Assembly (NCBI RefSeq): GCF_000332315.1
Contig: NZ_KB235936.1
Location: 48,196 to 112,195 of the forward strand
Length of the DNA stretch: 64,000 nucleotides
Reading direction: 5' to 3'
From: Prochlorothrix hollandica PCC 9006 = CALU 1027
Lineage (GTDB): Bacteria; Cyanobacteriota; Cyanobacteriia; Prochlorotrichales; Prochlorotrichaceae
Made by a program: the position numbers and the translations under genes
Notes under the pieces: generated by a model
The model's database searches: none
Told to the model about the DNA's origin: nothing
Seen by the model: the letters and a program-made list of their open reading frames with translations, nothing else
Part shown: piece by piece, positions 7,954-16,868 of the stretch
Position numbering within the stretch: position 1 is the first letter of the stretch
How the letters are laid out: every line of letters begins with the position of its first letter

Positions 7954-8910
7954 TTAGAGGGCATTCTTGGGGCGATCGCGGCGGACAAAAGGGCTACAGA
8001 CACTACCCCAGTAAAAGGCCCAGAGAAACCCCGGTACCAGTTCCTGGCCAATGCGTTGGCGATAGGTGAGACCATGGATCACTAAACGGCGGACATTGCC
8101 TAAAATCGTGCGTACCACCATGATGGGCTGCTGGGCCGGGGGAGTGATGATGCTCCGTAACTGATAGGTGGCCAAACCGCAGCCCTGGGCCAGGGTCAGG
8201 AGGTAGGCCCGATCGAAGCGATCGGCGGTAATGTGGTGGTGGGTGCAGAGGCTGGGGGTGTACCAAATCTCCCAACCGGCTTTGTGTAGATGCAACAGGG
8301 GTTCATAGTCGTCCCCCTGGATAAAGCGGCCCGGTACCTTCCCCGATAGGCGCGGGGTGGGGGGGACTGCGGCTAACCAGGCCGATCGTCGCACCACTAC
8401 ACAGGCCGCCGGGGGCAGTTGCAGATTTTCCGCCCGGAAACGACAGGGTTGGGATCCATGGTCCCGAATCGCTAAAAACCCTTTGATTTGATCGAAACCC
8501 TCTGGCGGCGGGGCAGCATAGGCTCCTTTGATCCGACCACTGAAGGCTCCTAGGCGGGGGGACTGGTGCCGAAAGGCGGCGATCGCCCCCAACCAGTCCA
8601 GGGCCGGCACGTTGTCATCATCCACAAAGGCCACCCAGTCTCCCTGGGCTTCTCCCATGGCCCGCTGTCGTGCAAAGGCGGCTCCCTGGCGATCTTCCCG
8701 GCAGTAGCGCAGCGGTGGGGTAAATCCCTGGTTAGCCCACTGCTGTTGCCAGTGTTGGATGACTGCGGCGGTGTGATCCGGGCTGTTGTTGTCCACCACT
8801 AGGATTTCCCACTGGATCCCCTGGGTTCCGGTCTGGTGCTGGAGGGCGGTGAACAGGGCGGGCAGGCGGTGGGACCCCTTATAGGTGGGAATGGCGACGG
8901 TAATATCCAT
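7954..8910 (-). CDS. Family 2 glycosyltransferase, HpsE-like
   Basis: This 318-residue protein has a GT-A fold. The N-terminus MDITVAIPTYKGSHRLPAL and EILVVDNNSPD form the nucleotide-binding part; DWVAFVDDDNVPALDWL carries the DxD-like metal site. It resembles cyanobacterial HpsE, the hormogonium polysaccharide glycosyltransferase, over its whole length and is a paralogue of the next gene upstream (8993-10072). The C-terminal region (YLLTLAQGCGLATYQLRS, IHGLTYRQRIGQ) is amphipathic rather than clearly membrane-spanning. The sugar transferred is not predictable. It probably shares a transcript with the 8993-10072 gene, 82 bp upstream. Confidence 0.82.
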   Translation of the reverse strand: MDITVAIPTYKGSHRLPALFTALQHQTGTQGIQWEILVVDNNSPDHTAAVIQHWQQQWANQGFTPPLRYCREDRQGAAFARQRAMGEAQGDWVAFVDDDNVPALDWLGAIAAFRHQSPRLGAFSGRIKGAYAAPPPEGFDQIKGFLAIRDHGSQPCRFRAENLQLPPAACVVVRRSAWLAAVPPTPRLSGKVPGRFIQGDDYEPLLHLHKAGWEIWYTPSLCTHHHITADRFDRAYLLTLAQGCGLATYQLRSIITPPAQQPIMVVRTILGNVRRLVIHGLTYRQRIGQELVPGFLWAFYWGSVCSPFVRRDRPKNAL

Positions 8911-8992
8911 GGCTACAGGCTCAACGGGGGATGGGCATCAGGGGCTATGGGGCAGTGGGGTTATGGGGCTATGGGGTTCTAGGTCATGGCCT

Positions 8993-10072
8993 TCACGGGG
9001 ACGATCGTCGCCGCCCCCCGGATCGGATCCCCTGCCACCCCAGATAAAACGGACTGAGCAAACTGTAGCCATAGAGGGTGAGGTAGCACCGTGCTACTAA
9101 ATTCGATCGCCGGGGTAGGCCATGGGACAGCAGTAACCGCAGGATGCGCCGCAGATCATTGGCGATATATAACCCAAACCAGAGGGGACGCTGCCAGGGG
9201 GGGACGCTGAGTATTCGGGTGACATGGCGACTGAGACCAATGCCCTGGAAAAAAGGCAACAGATAGGAGGCTTGGAGCCGCCAGGGAGGGATTTGGTGGT
9301 GGATGACCATGGCTGGGTTGTACCACACTTGCCAACCGTGGCGGAGGATATGGGCCAAGGCTTCCAGATCCTCGGCGGTGAGCATACTGGTGGCGGTGCG
9401 TCCCGTTAGGCGGAGGCGATGGGGCAGACAGGTTAACCACACCGATCGCCGCACCACCAACCCCGCTGAGGGGGGCAGGAGTTTTTTCTGGGGCAGATAT
9501 TCCAGGGGTCGATCGCCCCGTTCGACAATGGCCAAATAGGGCAGCAGGGGGTCCAGTTCGGGGGGAGGGGGGGTGGCAAAGGCTCCGTGGATCTGACTGC
9601 CAATGGCTCCGGTGCGGGGATGGGCCTGGGCAAAGGCTAGGGCGGCTCCAATCCAATCCGGTTCTGGCCAGTTGTCATCATCCAAAAACCCGATCCATTC
9701 GGCTTGGGCTAAGGTCACCCCCCGCTGACGGGCATGGGCCGCTCCGGGTTGGGGTTCAAAGGCATACCGCACCAGGGGCAGGGGTTCCCCTGGGTGGATG
9801 GGGGCGGATGGTCCCGACTCCCAGGGCTGAGGTGGATTGGTGCGATCGCGGCCCCGATCGGCCCACTGATTCTGATACTGCTCCACCACCTGCCGGGTCT
9901 CGTCTTGGCTACCATTGTCCACCACGATCACCTCCCAGGTCATCACCGGATCCTGGTTTTGGCACCAGTGCCAGCAGCGATCGAGGCAGGCGAATAAACC
10001 GGGCAAGCGTTGGGCACCGTTATAGGTGGGAATGACAATACTAAAGTTTAGGGGTAGGGCAGAAGGCACCAT
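8993..10072 (-). CDS. hpsE: Family 2 glycosyltransferase, HpsE-like
   Basis: This 359-residue protein begins MVPSALPLNFSIVIPTYNGA. It has EVIVVDNGSQDETRQVVEQY, IGFLDDDNWPEPDWIGAALA with the metal-binding Asp cluster, and the run from LLPPSAGLVVRRSVW through LTAEDLEALAHILRHGW to WYNPAMVIHHQIPPWRL, features I recall as shared by HpsE proteins of filamentous cyanobacteria. HpsE takes part in making the polysaccharide secreted by motile filaments (hormogonia) in Nostoc; that function here is inferred. It has an insert between about residues 75 and 95 (DRGRDRTNPPQPWESG) not seen in the neighbouring paralogue. The symbol is given by similarity only. Confidence 0.7.
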   Translation of the reverse strand: MVPSALPLNFSIVIPTYNGAQRLPGLFACLDRCWHWCQNQDPVMTWEVIVVDNGSQDETRQVVEQYQNQWADRGRDRTNPPQPWESGPSAPIHPGEPLPLVRYAFEPQPGAAHARQRGVTLAQAEWIGFLDDDNWPEPDWIGAALAFAQAHPRTGAIGSQIHGAFATPPPPELDPLLPYLAIVERGDRPLEYLPQKKLLPPSAGLVVRRSVWLTCLPHRLRLTGRTATSMLTAEDLEALAHILRHGWQVWYNPAMVIHHQIPPWRLQASYLLPFFQGIGLSRHVTRILSVPPWQRPLWFGLYIANDLRRILRLLLSHGLPRRSNLVARCYLTLYGYSLLSPFYLGWQGIRSGGRRRSSP

Positions 10073-10633
10073 GGCTGCGGCCAGTTATAAACATCATTAA
10101 GTCAATCTGGTTAAGTCAATCTGGTTAAGTCAATCTGGTTAAGTCAATCCGGGTCATCCAGTGAACGGATCGATCGCAATCGCATCAGTTCGTAGTTCGT
10201 AGTTCGTAGTAACGGCTTCAGCCGTTCTCCATATTCAGCCAATCCGGGGCATGGGAACGGATCGATCGCAGCCCCATCAGTTCGTAGTAATTCGATGGGC
10301 GACTTTCCTGAAGACCCTCACCCTAAATCCCTCTCCCAGAACGGGAGAGGGACTTTGAAGAATTCTTGCTCCCCTTCTCCCCTTTTGGGAGAAGGGGCTG
10401 GGGGATGAGGGTTTCCCATACGTTGCCCATCGCGTTAGCAATGGCTTCAGCCCTTTTCCATAGGGTTATCATCGGAACGGATCGATCTCAGCCCAATCAT
10501 TTCGTAGCACGGGCTTCAGCCCGTCTTAATTCAGCCATGGCTTAATTCAGCCAGGGATGGGGTGGGCATGGGGGCATGAACCTACCATAAAACAAACTGA
10601 AACCCCGGCGTTGAAACAATCCCCCGTCTCCCC
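10073..10633. other. Repeat-rich intergenic region
   Basis: No gene is seen. At 10097-10152 there are four copies of a 14-bp unit, TTAAGTCAATCTGG. From about 10160 to 10540 there are three diverged copies of a unit containing GAACGGATCGATC, CATCAGTTCGTAG and the inverted motif GGCTTCAGCC. Between the second and third lies a separate palindromic element at 10312-10414. The region lies between two divergent transcription units (leftward hpsE, rightward JAMM peptidase). Confidence 0.7.
10312..10414. repeat. Palindromic extragenic element with two hairpins
   Basis: This 103-bp stretch opens ACCCTCACCC and closes GGATGAGGGT, so its ends are inverted. Inside are two strong hairpins, CCCTCTCCC/GGGAGAGGG and CCCCTTCTCCC/GGGAGAAGGGG. 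It matches a repeat type widely scattered in cyanobacterial genomes. It is probably a non-coding mobile or RNA-level element; it has no T-run for termination. Confidence 0.6.
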
Positions 10634-11149
10634 ATGTTGTACCTGACCTCGCCCCATCTGGCCATGCTGCGCCACCATGCCGCCCAAACCTACCCCGAAG
10701 AATGCTGTGGCCTATTGCTGGGAACCCTAGGGGGCGATCGCAAACAGTGCCACGAAATTTTGCCCACCGCCAATGCTTGGGTACCGCCAGAGGAAGGGGA
10801 CCGCACCGCTGCCCTGGGGCTGGATCCAGGCTACCCAGGGCCAACCCCGAATCACCGGAACCCTAGCCGCCGCGATCGCTTTGCCATTGATCCCCGCGAC
10901 CTGCTCCAGGCCCAGCGCGATGGACGACACCGAAAGTTAGTTATCATTGGAATCTACCATTCCCACCCCGATCACCCCGCCCAACCCTCAGAGCGCGATC
11001 GGGTTGCCGCTTGGCCCCACTACTCCTATCTAATTCTTTCAGTCAGCCAAGGGAACACAGTAGACTATCGAAGCTGGAGCCTCAACGATCGGCACCAGTT
11101 CCAGTCCGAGGCCGTGATCGTGACCCCAGATCAGGGCCATGGGTTGTAG
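10634..11149 (+). CDS. JAMM/M67 family metallopeptidase
   Basis: This 171-residue protein has the JAMM zinc motif: Glu23 in PEECCGLLLG and His109-Ser-His111-Pro with Ser119 and Asp122 (GIYHSHPDHPAQPSERD). Bacterial proteins of this group cleave C-terminal extensions from ubiquitin-like sulfur carrier proteins such as CysO, as in Mec. The gene is 81 bp upstream of moeB, whose product adenylates such carriers, and both are on the plus strand, so a joint role in sulfur transfer is likely. An insertion of about 25 residues (50-80, Pro/Gly/Arg-rich) sits between the two halves of the motif. Confidence 0.85.
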   Translation: MLYLTSPHLAMLRHHAAQTYPEECCGLLLGTLGGDRKQCHEILPTANAWVPPEEGDRTAALGLDPGYPGPTPNHRNPSRRDRFAIDPRDLLQAQRDGRHRKLVIIGIYHSHPDHPAQPSERDRVAAWPHYSYLILSVSQGNTVDYRSWSLNDRHQFQSEAVIVTPDQGHGL

Positions 11150-11230
11150 GCTTTTCAGCCCAGCATCAGCCCCTGACGACCATCACCGCTAAACTCCATC
11201 TCCCTACCGCTTAGGGATTGCAAGATCGCC

Positions 11231-12403
11231 ATGCTTAACCTCGACACCAGCCAAATTCAACTGAGCCAAGACGAATATGCCCGCTACTCTCGGCATTTAA
11301 TTTTGCCGGAAGTCAGCCTAGAGGGGCAAAAGCGCCTGAAGGCCGCCAGTGTGCTCTGCATTGGCACCGGGGGCTTGGGTTCGCCCCTGCTCCTCTATCT
11401 CGCCGCCGCAGGCGTTGGCCGCATCGGCATTGTGGACTTTGACGTGGTGGATCACTCCAACCTCCAGCGCCAAGTCATTCACGGCACCTCCTGGGTGGGC
11501 AAACCCAAGATTGAGTCCGCCAAGGATCGGATCCATGAGATCAACCCCCATTGCCAGGTTGATCTGTACGAAACTCGGCTCTCTTCGGAAAATGCCCTAG
11601 ATATTCTGCGGCCCTATGACGTGGTGGTGGATGGCACCGACAATTTCCCCACCCGCTACCTGGTCAACGATGCCTGTGTGCTGCTGGATAAGCCCAACGT
11701 CTACGGATCCATTTTCCGATTTGAAGGCCAAGCCACGGTCTTTAACTATGAAGGGGGACCCAACTACCGGGATCTCTACCCCGAACCCCCCCCGCCCGGT
11801 ATGGTGCCCTCCTGTGCGGAAGGCGGTGTGCTGGGGATTCTGCCCGGTATTATCGGGGTGATTCAAGCCACGGAAACCGTGAAAATTATCCTGGGGAAAG
11901 GTCTCACCCTCAGCGGTCGGCTCTTGCTCTATAACGCCCTGGATATGAAGTTCCGGGAACTGAAACTGCGCCCCAACCCGGAACGGCCTGTGATCGAAAG
12001 CCTGATCGATTACGAAATGTTCTGTGGCATTCCCCAGGCCCAAGCGGCTGAAGCCGCCGCCAGCACTAGCATCCCGGAAATGACGGTGGTGGAACTGAAG
12101 GCGCTGATGGACAGCGGCACCCAGGATTTTGTGTTGCTGGATGTGCGCAATCCCCACGAGTATGACATTGCCCAGATCCCTGGTTCGGTGTTGGTGCCCT
12201 TGTCGGAACTGGAAAATGGTAAGGCGATCGCCCAGGTTCAGGAACTGGTCAACGGCCACAAACTGATTGCCCATTGCAAGCTGGGGGGCCGATCGGCCAA
12301 GGCGTTGGCTATCCTCCAGGACCATGGCATCACCGGCACTAATGTTAAGGGCGGTATCACGGCCTGGAGCCGCGAGGTGGATGCCACCGTCCCGGAATAT
12401 TAG
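11231..12403 (+). CDS. moeB: Molybdopterin-synthase adenylyltransferase MoeB with rhodanese domain
   Basis: This 390-residue protein has a ThiF/MoeB/E1-like domain followed by a rhodanese domain. The N-terminal part shows the ATP-binding loop CIGTGGLGSPLLLYLAAAG, the acidic VDFDVVD and the Arg of NLQRQVIHGT. The C-terminal third has LLDVRNPHEYDIAQIPGS and the active-site loop AHCKLGGRSAKAL with the sulfur-carrying Cys. It adenylates the C-terminal Gly of MoaD/ThiS-like carriers and may load sulfur itself. The MoeB-rhodanese fusion is usual in cyanobacteria. The ATG at 11231 follows a conventional spacing; the JAMM gene lies upstream in the same direction. Confidence 0.92.
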   Translation: MLNLDTSQIQLSQDEYARYSRHLILPEVSLEGQKRLKAASVLCIGTGGLGSPLLLYLAAAGVGRIGIVDFDVVDHSNLQRQVIHGTSWVGKPKIESAKDRIHEINPHCQVDLYETRLSSENALDILRPYDVVVDGTDNFPTRYLVNDACVLLDKPNVYGSIFRFEGQATVFNYEGGPNYRDLYPEPPPPGMVPSCAEGGVLGILPGIIGVIQATETVKIILGKGLTLSGRLLLYNALDMKFRELKLRPNPERPVIESLIDYEMFCGIPQAQAAEAAASTSIPEMTVVELKALMDSGTQDFVLLDVRNPHEYDIAQIPGSVLVPLSELENGKAIAQVQELVNGHKLIAHCKLGGRSAKALAILQDHGITGTNVKGGITAWSREVDATVPEY

Positions 12404-12444
12404 GCCCACTGTCCCCAGCCCCTGGTAATCCTGATCAGCGCTGT

Positions 12445-12518
12445 AGCTGTAGGTTGGGTTGAGCCTGCAACCCTTCACGGTTCCTCGGCACAACCCCCCA
12501 GAGCGAAACCCAACGGGG
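12445..12518. repeat. Extragenic inverted repeat (GTAGGTTGGGTT type)
   Basis: Inverted ends GTTGGGTT and AACCCAAC enclose about 60 bp between the convergent moeB and helicase genes. The wording TGTAGGTTGGGTTGAG...CGAAACCCAACG is a repeat seen between genes in many cyanobacteria and proteobacteria. It may help separate the two convergent transcripts. No T-run is present. Confidence 0.6.
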
Positions 12519-12525
12519 CACTTGT

Positions 12526-14022
12526 TTATGGATCGCCGTGCCATGGGGTAGGGGTTTCAGCGGCCTGGGGCAAGGGAGCCGAACCCTGACCATAAAGCCG
12601 GGGGGGTAACAACTGCAACTGACCCTTAGACTGTCGGTCACCTTGATCAGACGCGGGCGATCGCCGTCGGCGTTGGGAAGTGCTTTCCTCCACCGTATCC
12701 TCCGCCACCACCTCATAGAGAATGGCCTGCTTCGTGCCCTGGCTGCCCCGGCGCAGCACCCGGCCCAACCGTTGCACAAACTGCCGCGTGGAACCACTGC
12801 CCGCCAGAAAAATGGCAAGGCGCACATCGGGCACATCTACCCCCTCATCCAAGACATTGGCCACCACCAGGGTTTTATAGAGTCCCGCCCGGAACTGGGT
12901 CAAAATCAAATGGCGTTCCTTCACGGGGGTTTGGTGGGTGATGGCCGGAATCAGGAAATCCTGGGAAATGCGGTAGACCGTAGCATTGTCATGGGTGAAA
13001 ATCAGCACCTGCTCCGGGTCGTGCTCCGCCAGTAGCTCCCCCAGCACCCGGAGCTTGCCCACGTTGCCGAGGGCGATGGCCTTGGCTCCATGGTGGGCCA
13101 ACATGGCCTGCCGTCCCTCCGGCGATCGGGCGCTGACCTGGATAAACCGTTGCCACCCCGCCAGCCCCCCCAGGGACAGATTGGCCTGCCGCAAAAAACG
13201 GTTGCGAATCTCCAGCAACTCCCCATAGCGATCGCGCTCCTCAGGGGACAGTTGCACCTTAATTTGCCGCACCTCATACTCCGCCAAAGCAATACCCGAC
13301 AGATCCACCGCCGTTTTATGGTAGACCTCTGGTCCCACGAGGGCCGTCAAGTCTGTATGGCGGCCATCGCTGCGATCGGGGGTCGCCGTCAGCCCCAGGC
13401 GATAGGGGGCTAGGCTATATTCCGCAATCACCCGGTTAAAGTCACTGGGCAAGTGGTGACACTCATCAAACACCACCAAACCATAGCGATTGCCCAAGGT
13501 TTCCGCCTGGATCGCCGCACTGTCATAGGTGGCCACCAGAATCGGGGATCGATCGCGGGATCCGCCCCCCAGCAGCCCCACCTCAATGCCGGGAAACGCC
13601 CCTTGCAGTCCCCCATACCACTGGTGCATTAAATCCAGGGTCGGCACCACCACCAACGTCGTCCGGGGTGTCGCCGCCAGGGCCATCTGGGCCACATAGG
13701 ATTTCCCCGCCCCCGTGGGCAACACCACCACGCCTCGCCGCCCCGCCGCTTTCCAGGCTTCCAGGGCTTCCCGCTGGTGGGCATAGGGTTCCTGGGACAA
13801 CTGGGGCTGCAACTCCAGGCTACTAAAGCCCCGTGCCTCATCCGTAAACTCGGTGGTATCGGCCTGCAAGGTTTCCACCAGGCTCCGGTAATGCAAGGCG
13901 GGAATGCGAAATTTTTCGATGCGATCGTCCCAGGTGGCATGGGTGATCCATCCCTGACCCTGGGGGGGCGGATGCAAAATCAGGGTGCCCCGATCGAAGG
14001 TGAGGAGAGGGATACGGGCCAT
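12526..14022 (-). CDS. DEAD/DEAH-box helicase, XPB/RAD25-like
   Basis: This 498-residue protein is read from the ATG at 14022 (MARIPLLTFDRGTL); an in-frame TTG at 14070 would add 16 residues. It is a superfamily 2 helicase: the Q-like region PYAHQREALEAW, Walker A LPTGAGKSYVAQM, DEAH-type box FDECHHL, motif III LGLTATPDRSDG and motif VI FVQRLGRVLRRGS. The layout (short N-terminal DNA-recognition region, two RecA-like lobes) is that of bacterial XPB-like helicases thought to act in DNA repair. The last 55 residues after VVAEDTVEE are Arg/Gln/Pro-rich and unlike the family, so the C-terminus may have been altered by a frameshift or repeat. Confidence 0.88.
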   Translation of the reverse strand: MARIPLLTFDRGTLILHPPPQGQGWITHATWDDRIEKFRIPALHYRSLVETLQADTTEFTDEARGFSSLELQPQLSQEPYAHQREALEAWKAAGRRGVVVLPTGAGKSYVAQMALAATPRTTLVVVPTLDLMHQWYGGLQGAFPGIEVGLLGGGSRDRSPILVATYDSAAIQAETLGNRYGLVVFDECHHLPSDFNRVIAEYSLAPYRLGLTATPDRSDGRHTDLTALVGPEVYHKTAVDLSGIALAEYEVRQIKVQLSPEERDRYGELLEIRNRFLRQANLSLGGLAGWQRFIQVSARSPEGRQAMLAHHGAKAIALGNVGKLRVLGELLAEHDPEQVLIFTHDNATVYRISQDFLIPAITHQTPVKERHLILTQFRAGLYKTLVVANVLDEGVDVPDVRLAIFLAGSGSTRQFVQRLGRVLRRGSQGTKQAILYEVVAEDTVEESTSQRRRRSPASDQGDRQSKGQLQLLPPRLYGQGSAPLPQAAETPTPWHGDP

Positions 14023-14287
14023 AGGGCAATGGGGGGGAATGGGATCGATCGTAGGGACAGGAACCAGCAAGAAGCGGGCGATGACACCGTAGCCACCGAG
14101 GGGGGTAGATTCAAAATCACCGAGAGGGAGGGGGGCAACCGTGGGAGCCAGACCTTAATAAGTATAAATACATAGAATTGACCCTAAAAACCCATTCTTT
14201 CGTTGCCCTCTCATGGGATACTTGGGAAAAGGAAATTTTTATTAAATTCGCCCTTCACCGCTGCCTTACCGTTTTAACGCTGCGCCT

Positions 14288-15589
14288 GTGATAGATCCTA
14301 ACCCTGCCCTAGATCCGGAACAACTGCTAGAACTCGCCCTCCAGGCAGGTGCTGATGCAGCAGAAATTTTTCAGTCCCGTTCCCTCTCCCGCCCCGTCTT
14401 TTTTGAGGCCAACCGCCTCAAGCAACTGGAGTCGGCGCAGGTGGAAGGCACGGCTCTGCGGCTGTGGGTGAATGGCTGTCCCGGCTTAGCGGTGGCCCAT
14501 GGCCCTGTGGATGCCCACACCTTAGTCCATCGAGCCTTCGCCCTCAGCCAACTCAATCCCCCCGAAGACACCAATCTGGCCCATCAGCCCCACCACCCCT
14601 ACCCGGATCTGGGGGAAGCCGTCAGCGTTAACCAACTGGTGGAGTGGGGGCAAGAGGCGATCGATCTGGTGCGGCAACAGTACCCCGACACCCTCTGTTT
14701 GGCCGAGTGGGAATGTGAAGCCGAAACCACCCGCCTGATCAATTCCCGTGGCCTAGACTGTAGCTACACCGACACCACCCTCAGCGCCTACCTGGCCGCC
14801 GACTGGGTGCGGGGCGATGACTTTCTCAATGTGGCCGATGGCCAAGTGCAGCGGGGCAGCCTCAATCCCCAGCTTTTAGTGGATCAAGTTATACAACGGT
14901 TGACCTGGGCTAAGGAGCGGGCACCCTCCCGCAGTGGTCGGGTGGTGGTGCTGTTCACCGCCAAAGCCGCCGATATGCTCTGGGCCACCTTGCAGAGTGC
15001 CCTCAGTGGCAAGCAGGTGATGGAAAAAGCCTCTCCCTGGAGCGATCGCCTGGGGGATTTAGTCACCCACCCCAGCATCACCCTCTACCAACAGCCCGAC
15101 GTGGGACCCTTTAGCTGCCCCTTTGATGACGAGGGACAACCGACTCGCCCCATCACCTTCATCGAAGGGGGACGGCTCAAACTGTTTTACACCGACTACC
15201 ACACGGGCAAACTCCTGGGCAATGGCAGTACGGGCAATGGGTTCCGCCCCAGCCTCAGCAGCTACCCCAGCCCCGGTCTTTTTAACCTGCTGGTGAACCC
15301 CGGCCAAAAATCCCTGTTGGATTTGGTGGCAGACTTAGACGAGGGACTGATTGTCGATCAAATCCTGGGGGGTGGGGCGGGCATTTCCGGGGACTTTTCC
15401 ATCAATGTAGACCTAGGATTTTGGGTCAAAAACGGCCAAATCCTAGGCCGCGTTAAGGACACGATGGTGGCTGGTAATGTTTACACAGCCCTGAACCATT
15501 TAGTTGCCCTAGGGGGTGACGCAGCCTGGAATGGTTCCTGCTATACCCCGTCCCTTGTGGTGGACACCCTGTCTACGGTCAGCCGTTAA
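14288..15589 (+). CDS. TldD/PmbA family protein (TldE-like)
   Basis: This 433-residue protein starts at GTG. It begins with the typical ALQAGADAAEIFQSRSLS region and ends with GISGDFSINVDLGFWVKNGQI, the signature of the TldD/TldE(PmbA) family. No HExxxH zinc motif is visible, which points to the non-catalytic TldE/PmbA partner rather than TldD. The TldD-TldE heterodimer degrades unfolded peptides and matures some modified peptides. No TldD partner lies in the window. The upstream gap (14071-14287) is AT-rich near 14235 and likely holds the promoter, but I cannot define it. Confidence 0.86.
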   Translation: MIDPNPALDPEQLLELALQAGADAAEIFQSRSLSRPVFFEANRLKQLESAQVEGTALRLWVNGCPGLAVAHGPVDAHTLVHRAFALSQLNPPEDTNLAHQPHHPYPDLGEAVSVNQLVEWGQEAIDLVRQQYPDTLCLAEWECEAETTRLINSRGLDCSYTDTTLSAYLAADWVRGDDFLNVADGQVQRGSLNPQLLVDQVIQRLTWAKERAPSRSGRVVVLFTAKAADMLWATLQSALSGKQVMEKASPWSDRLGDLVTHPSITLYQQPDVGPFSCPFDDEGQPTRPITFIEGGRLKLFYTDYHTGKLLGNGSTGNGFRPSLSSYPSPGLFNLLVNPGQKSLLDLVADLDEGLIVDQILGGGAGISGDFSINVDLGFWVKNGQILGRVKDTMVAGNVYTALNHLVALGGDAAWNGSCYTPSLVVDTLSTVSR

Positions 15590-15641
15590 CCCTGGGCGAT
15601 CCCCTGATGGGTATACGGTAGCCTGTCGCCCAGGGACGGGA

Positions 15642-16238
15642 TTACGCCGCCCAATTGACATAGGGAAGGCGGGCCGCTGTGGCTCGCACGGCATCCGCTT
15701 GGGCCACCAACTGGCCGCAGGCATCCCAGGTTCCCGACACCAGCATTTGGTGGGGACCCGCCGCTAAGGTCAGGGGGGCAGACCAATCGCCACAGGTCAC
15801 CTGTTGGGCGGCGACATCGAGGCTGACGGGGCAGGTGGGGTCGTCGGTGATGCGTTGTTGGAGGGTGGTGATGGTGGCTGTATCCGCCGTTAAACAGGGG
15901 ATACCCATGGCTAAACAGTTACCAAAGAAGATTTCAGCAAAACTTTCTCCTAAAACCGCTTTAATGCCCCATTTGGCGATGGACTGGGGCGCGTGTTCCC
16001 GGCTGGAACCACAGCCAAAATTGCGGTTGACCACCAGAATTTCCGCCCCCTGGTATTGGGGCTGATCAAAGGGGTGTTGACCGTGGGATTGCTGGCGATC
16101 GTCCTCAAAGGCGTGTGCCCCCAAGCCATCAAAGGTGACACAGCGTAAGAATCGGGCAGGAATAATGCGATCGGTATCAATATCATTGCCCACCAAGGGG
16201 ATCCCACGTCCCACCACCTGTTGTACTTCACTACCCAT
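15642..16238 (-). CDS. leuD: 3-isopropylmalate dehydratase small subunit
   Basis: This 198-residue protein is read from the ATG at 16238, with the Shine-Dalgarno-like AGGAGA 7 nt upstream (AGGAGACCAGACATG). It shows the LeuD motifs [13 protein letters not shown] near the N-terminus and [17 protein letters not shown]. LeuD pairs with LeuC to isomerise 2-isopropylmalate to 3-isopropylmalate in leucine synthesis; LeuC is not in the window. The open frame continues to 16400, but the extra 54 residues do not resemble the family. Length is normal. Confidence 0.93.
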   Translation of the reverse strand: MGSEVQQVVGRGIPLVGNDIDTDRIIPARFLRCVTFDGLGAHAFEDDRQQSHGQHPFDQPQYQGAEILVVNRNFGCGSSREHAPQSIAKWGIKAVLGESFAEIFFGNCLAMGIPCLTADTATITTLQQRITDDPTCPVSLDVAAQQVTCGDWSAPLTLAAGPHQMLVSGTWDACGQLVAQADAVRATAARLPYVNWAA

Positions 16239-16405
16239 GTCTGGTCTCCTGCGATTGCTATGGCTGAAACGATGGCCAAAAAAACGGTCAAAAAAACGGT
16301 CAATAACACCCCCTAGCGATGGGGGGAACCCAGAAATTCTATCACGATGTCCCAATCCTCTCCCCCTAGGCAAGCTGTCCCAGCCGCCAGCCGTTGGCAC
16401 GACTC

Positions 16406-16597
16406 CAAATCTTAGCCACCCAAATCTTAGCCACCCAAATCTTAGCCACCCAAATCTTAGCCACTCAAATCTTAGCCACCCAAATCTTAGCCACCCAAAT
16501 CTTAGCCACTCAAATCTTAGCCACCCAAATCTTAGCCACCCAAATCTTAGCCACTCAAATCTTAGCCACCCAAATCTTAGTCACCATCTTAGCCACC
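16406..16597. repeat. 15-bp minisatellite, 12 full units, with 45-bp higher-order period
   Basis: The unit CAAATCTTAGCCACC repeats twelve times, plus a shortened last unit. Units 4, 7 and 10 end in CCACT instead of CCACC, so most of the array is built of 45-bp trimers. Since 15 is a multiple of three, long frames stay open across it (QILAT or NLSHP pentapeptides), but none has gene-like flanks. It lies upstream of leuD and downstream of the 16869-17663 methyltransferase. There is no spacer diversity, so it is not CRISPR. Confidence 0.93.
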
Positions 16598-16724
16598 CAA
16601 TGATGGAGAACCAAAACTGCTGTAGTTACCCTGTTCAGTCCATGGAGCAAGACCACCAGAAGGGCACTACTTCGGGGGGGCAGGATCGGATTGAAATCGG
16701 GGGAGGTCAATGCCCCCATTTTGG

Positions 16725-16798
16725 GTACGGGCGAAGCATGGACGCAGGTATTCTCTGGGTGATCGCCCCAAGTTTTGCCGCCCATGCTTCGCCCCTAC
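16725..16798. repeat. Inverted-repeat element (GGGCGAAGCATG type)
   Basis: The arms GTACGGGCGAAGCATG and CATGCTTCGCCCCTAC are inverted copies of 16 bp with one mismatch, separated by about 42 bp. The whole is a 74-bp MITE-like palindrome between genes. The rest of the 16598-16868 gap shows nothing recognisable. Confidence 0.75.
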
Positions 16799-16868
16799 GA
16801 TGCACCCCCCCAACCCTGACATGCGCCCCGGAGCATAGGCACGATCGATGGACTTCTGCCTTGGACGA

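Noticed and set aside
16406-16597. Possible CRISPR array
   Set aside because: Units are contiguous 15-mers with no unique spacers and no cas genes nearby; it is a minisatellite.
16394-16603. An open frame encoding QILAT repeats (and NLSHP in another frame)
   Set aside because: It is produced entirely by the 15-bp array, which keeps all frames periodic; flanks show no gene-like sequence or ribosome binding site.
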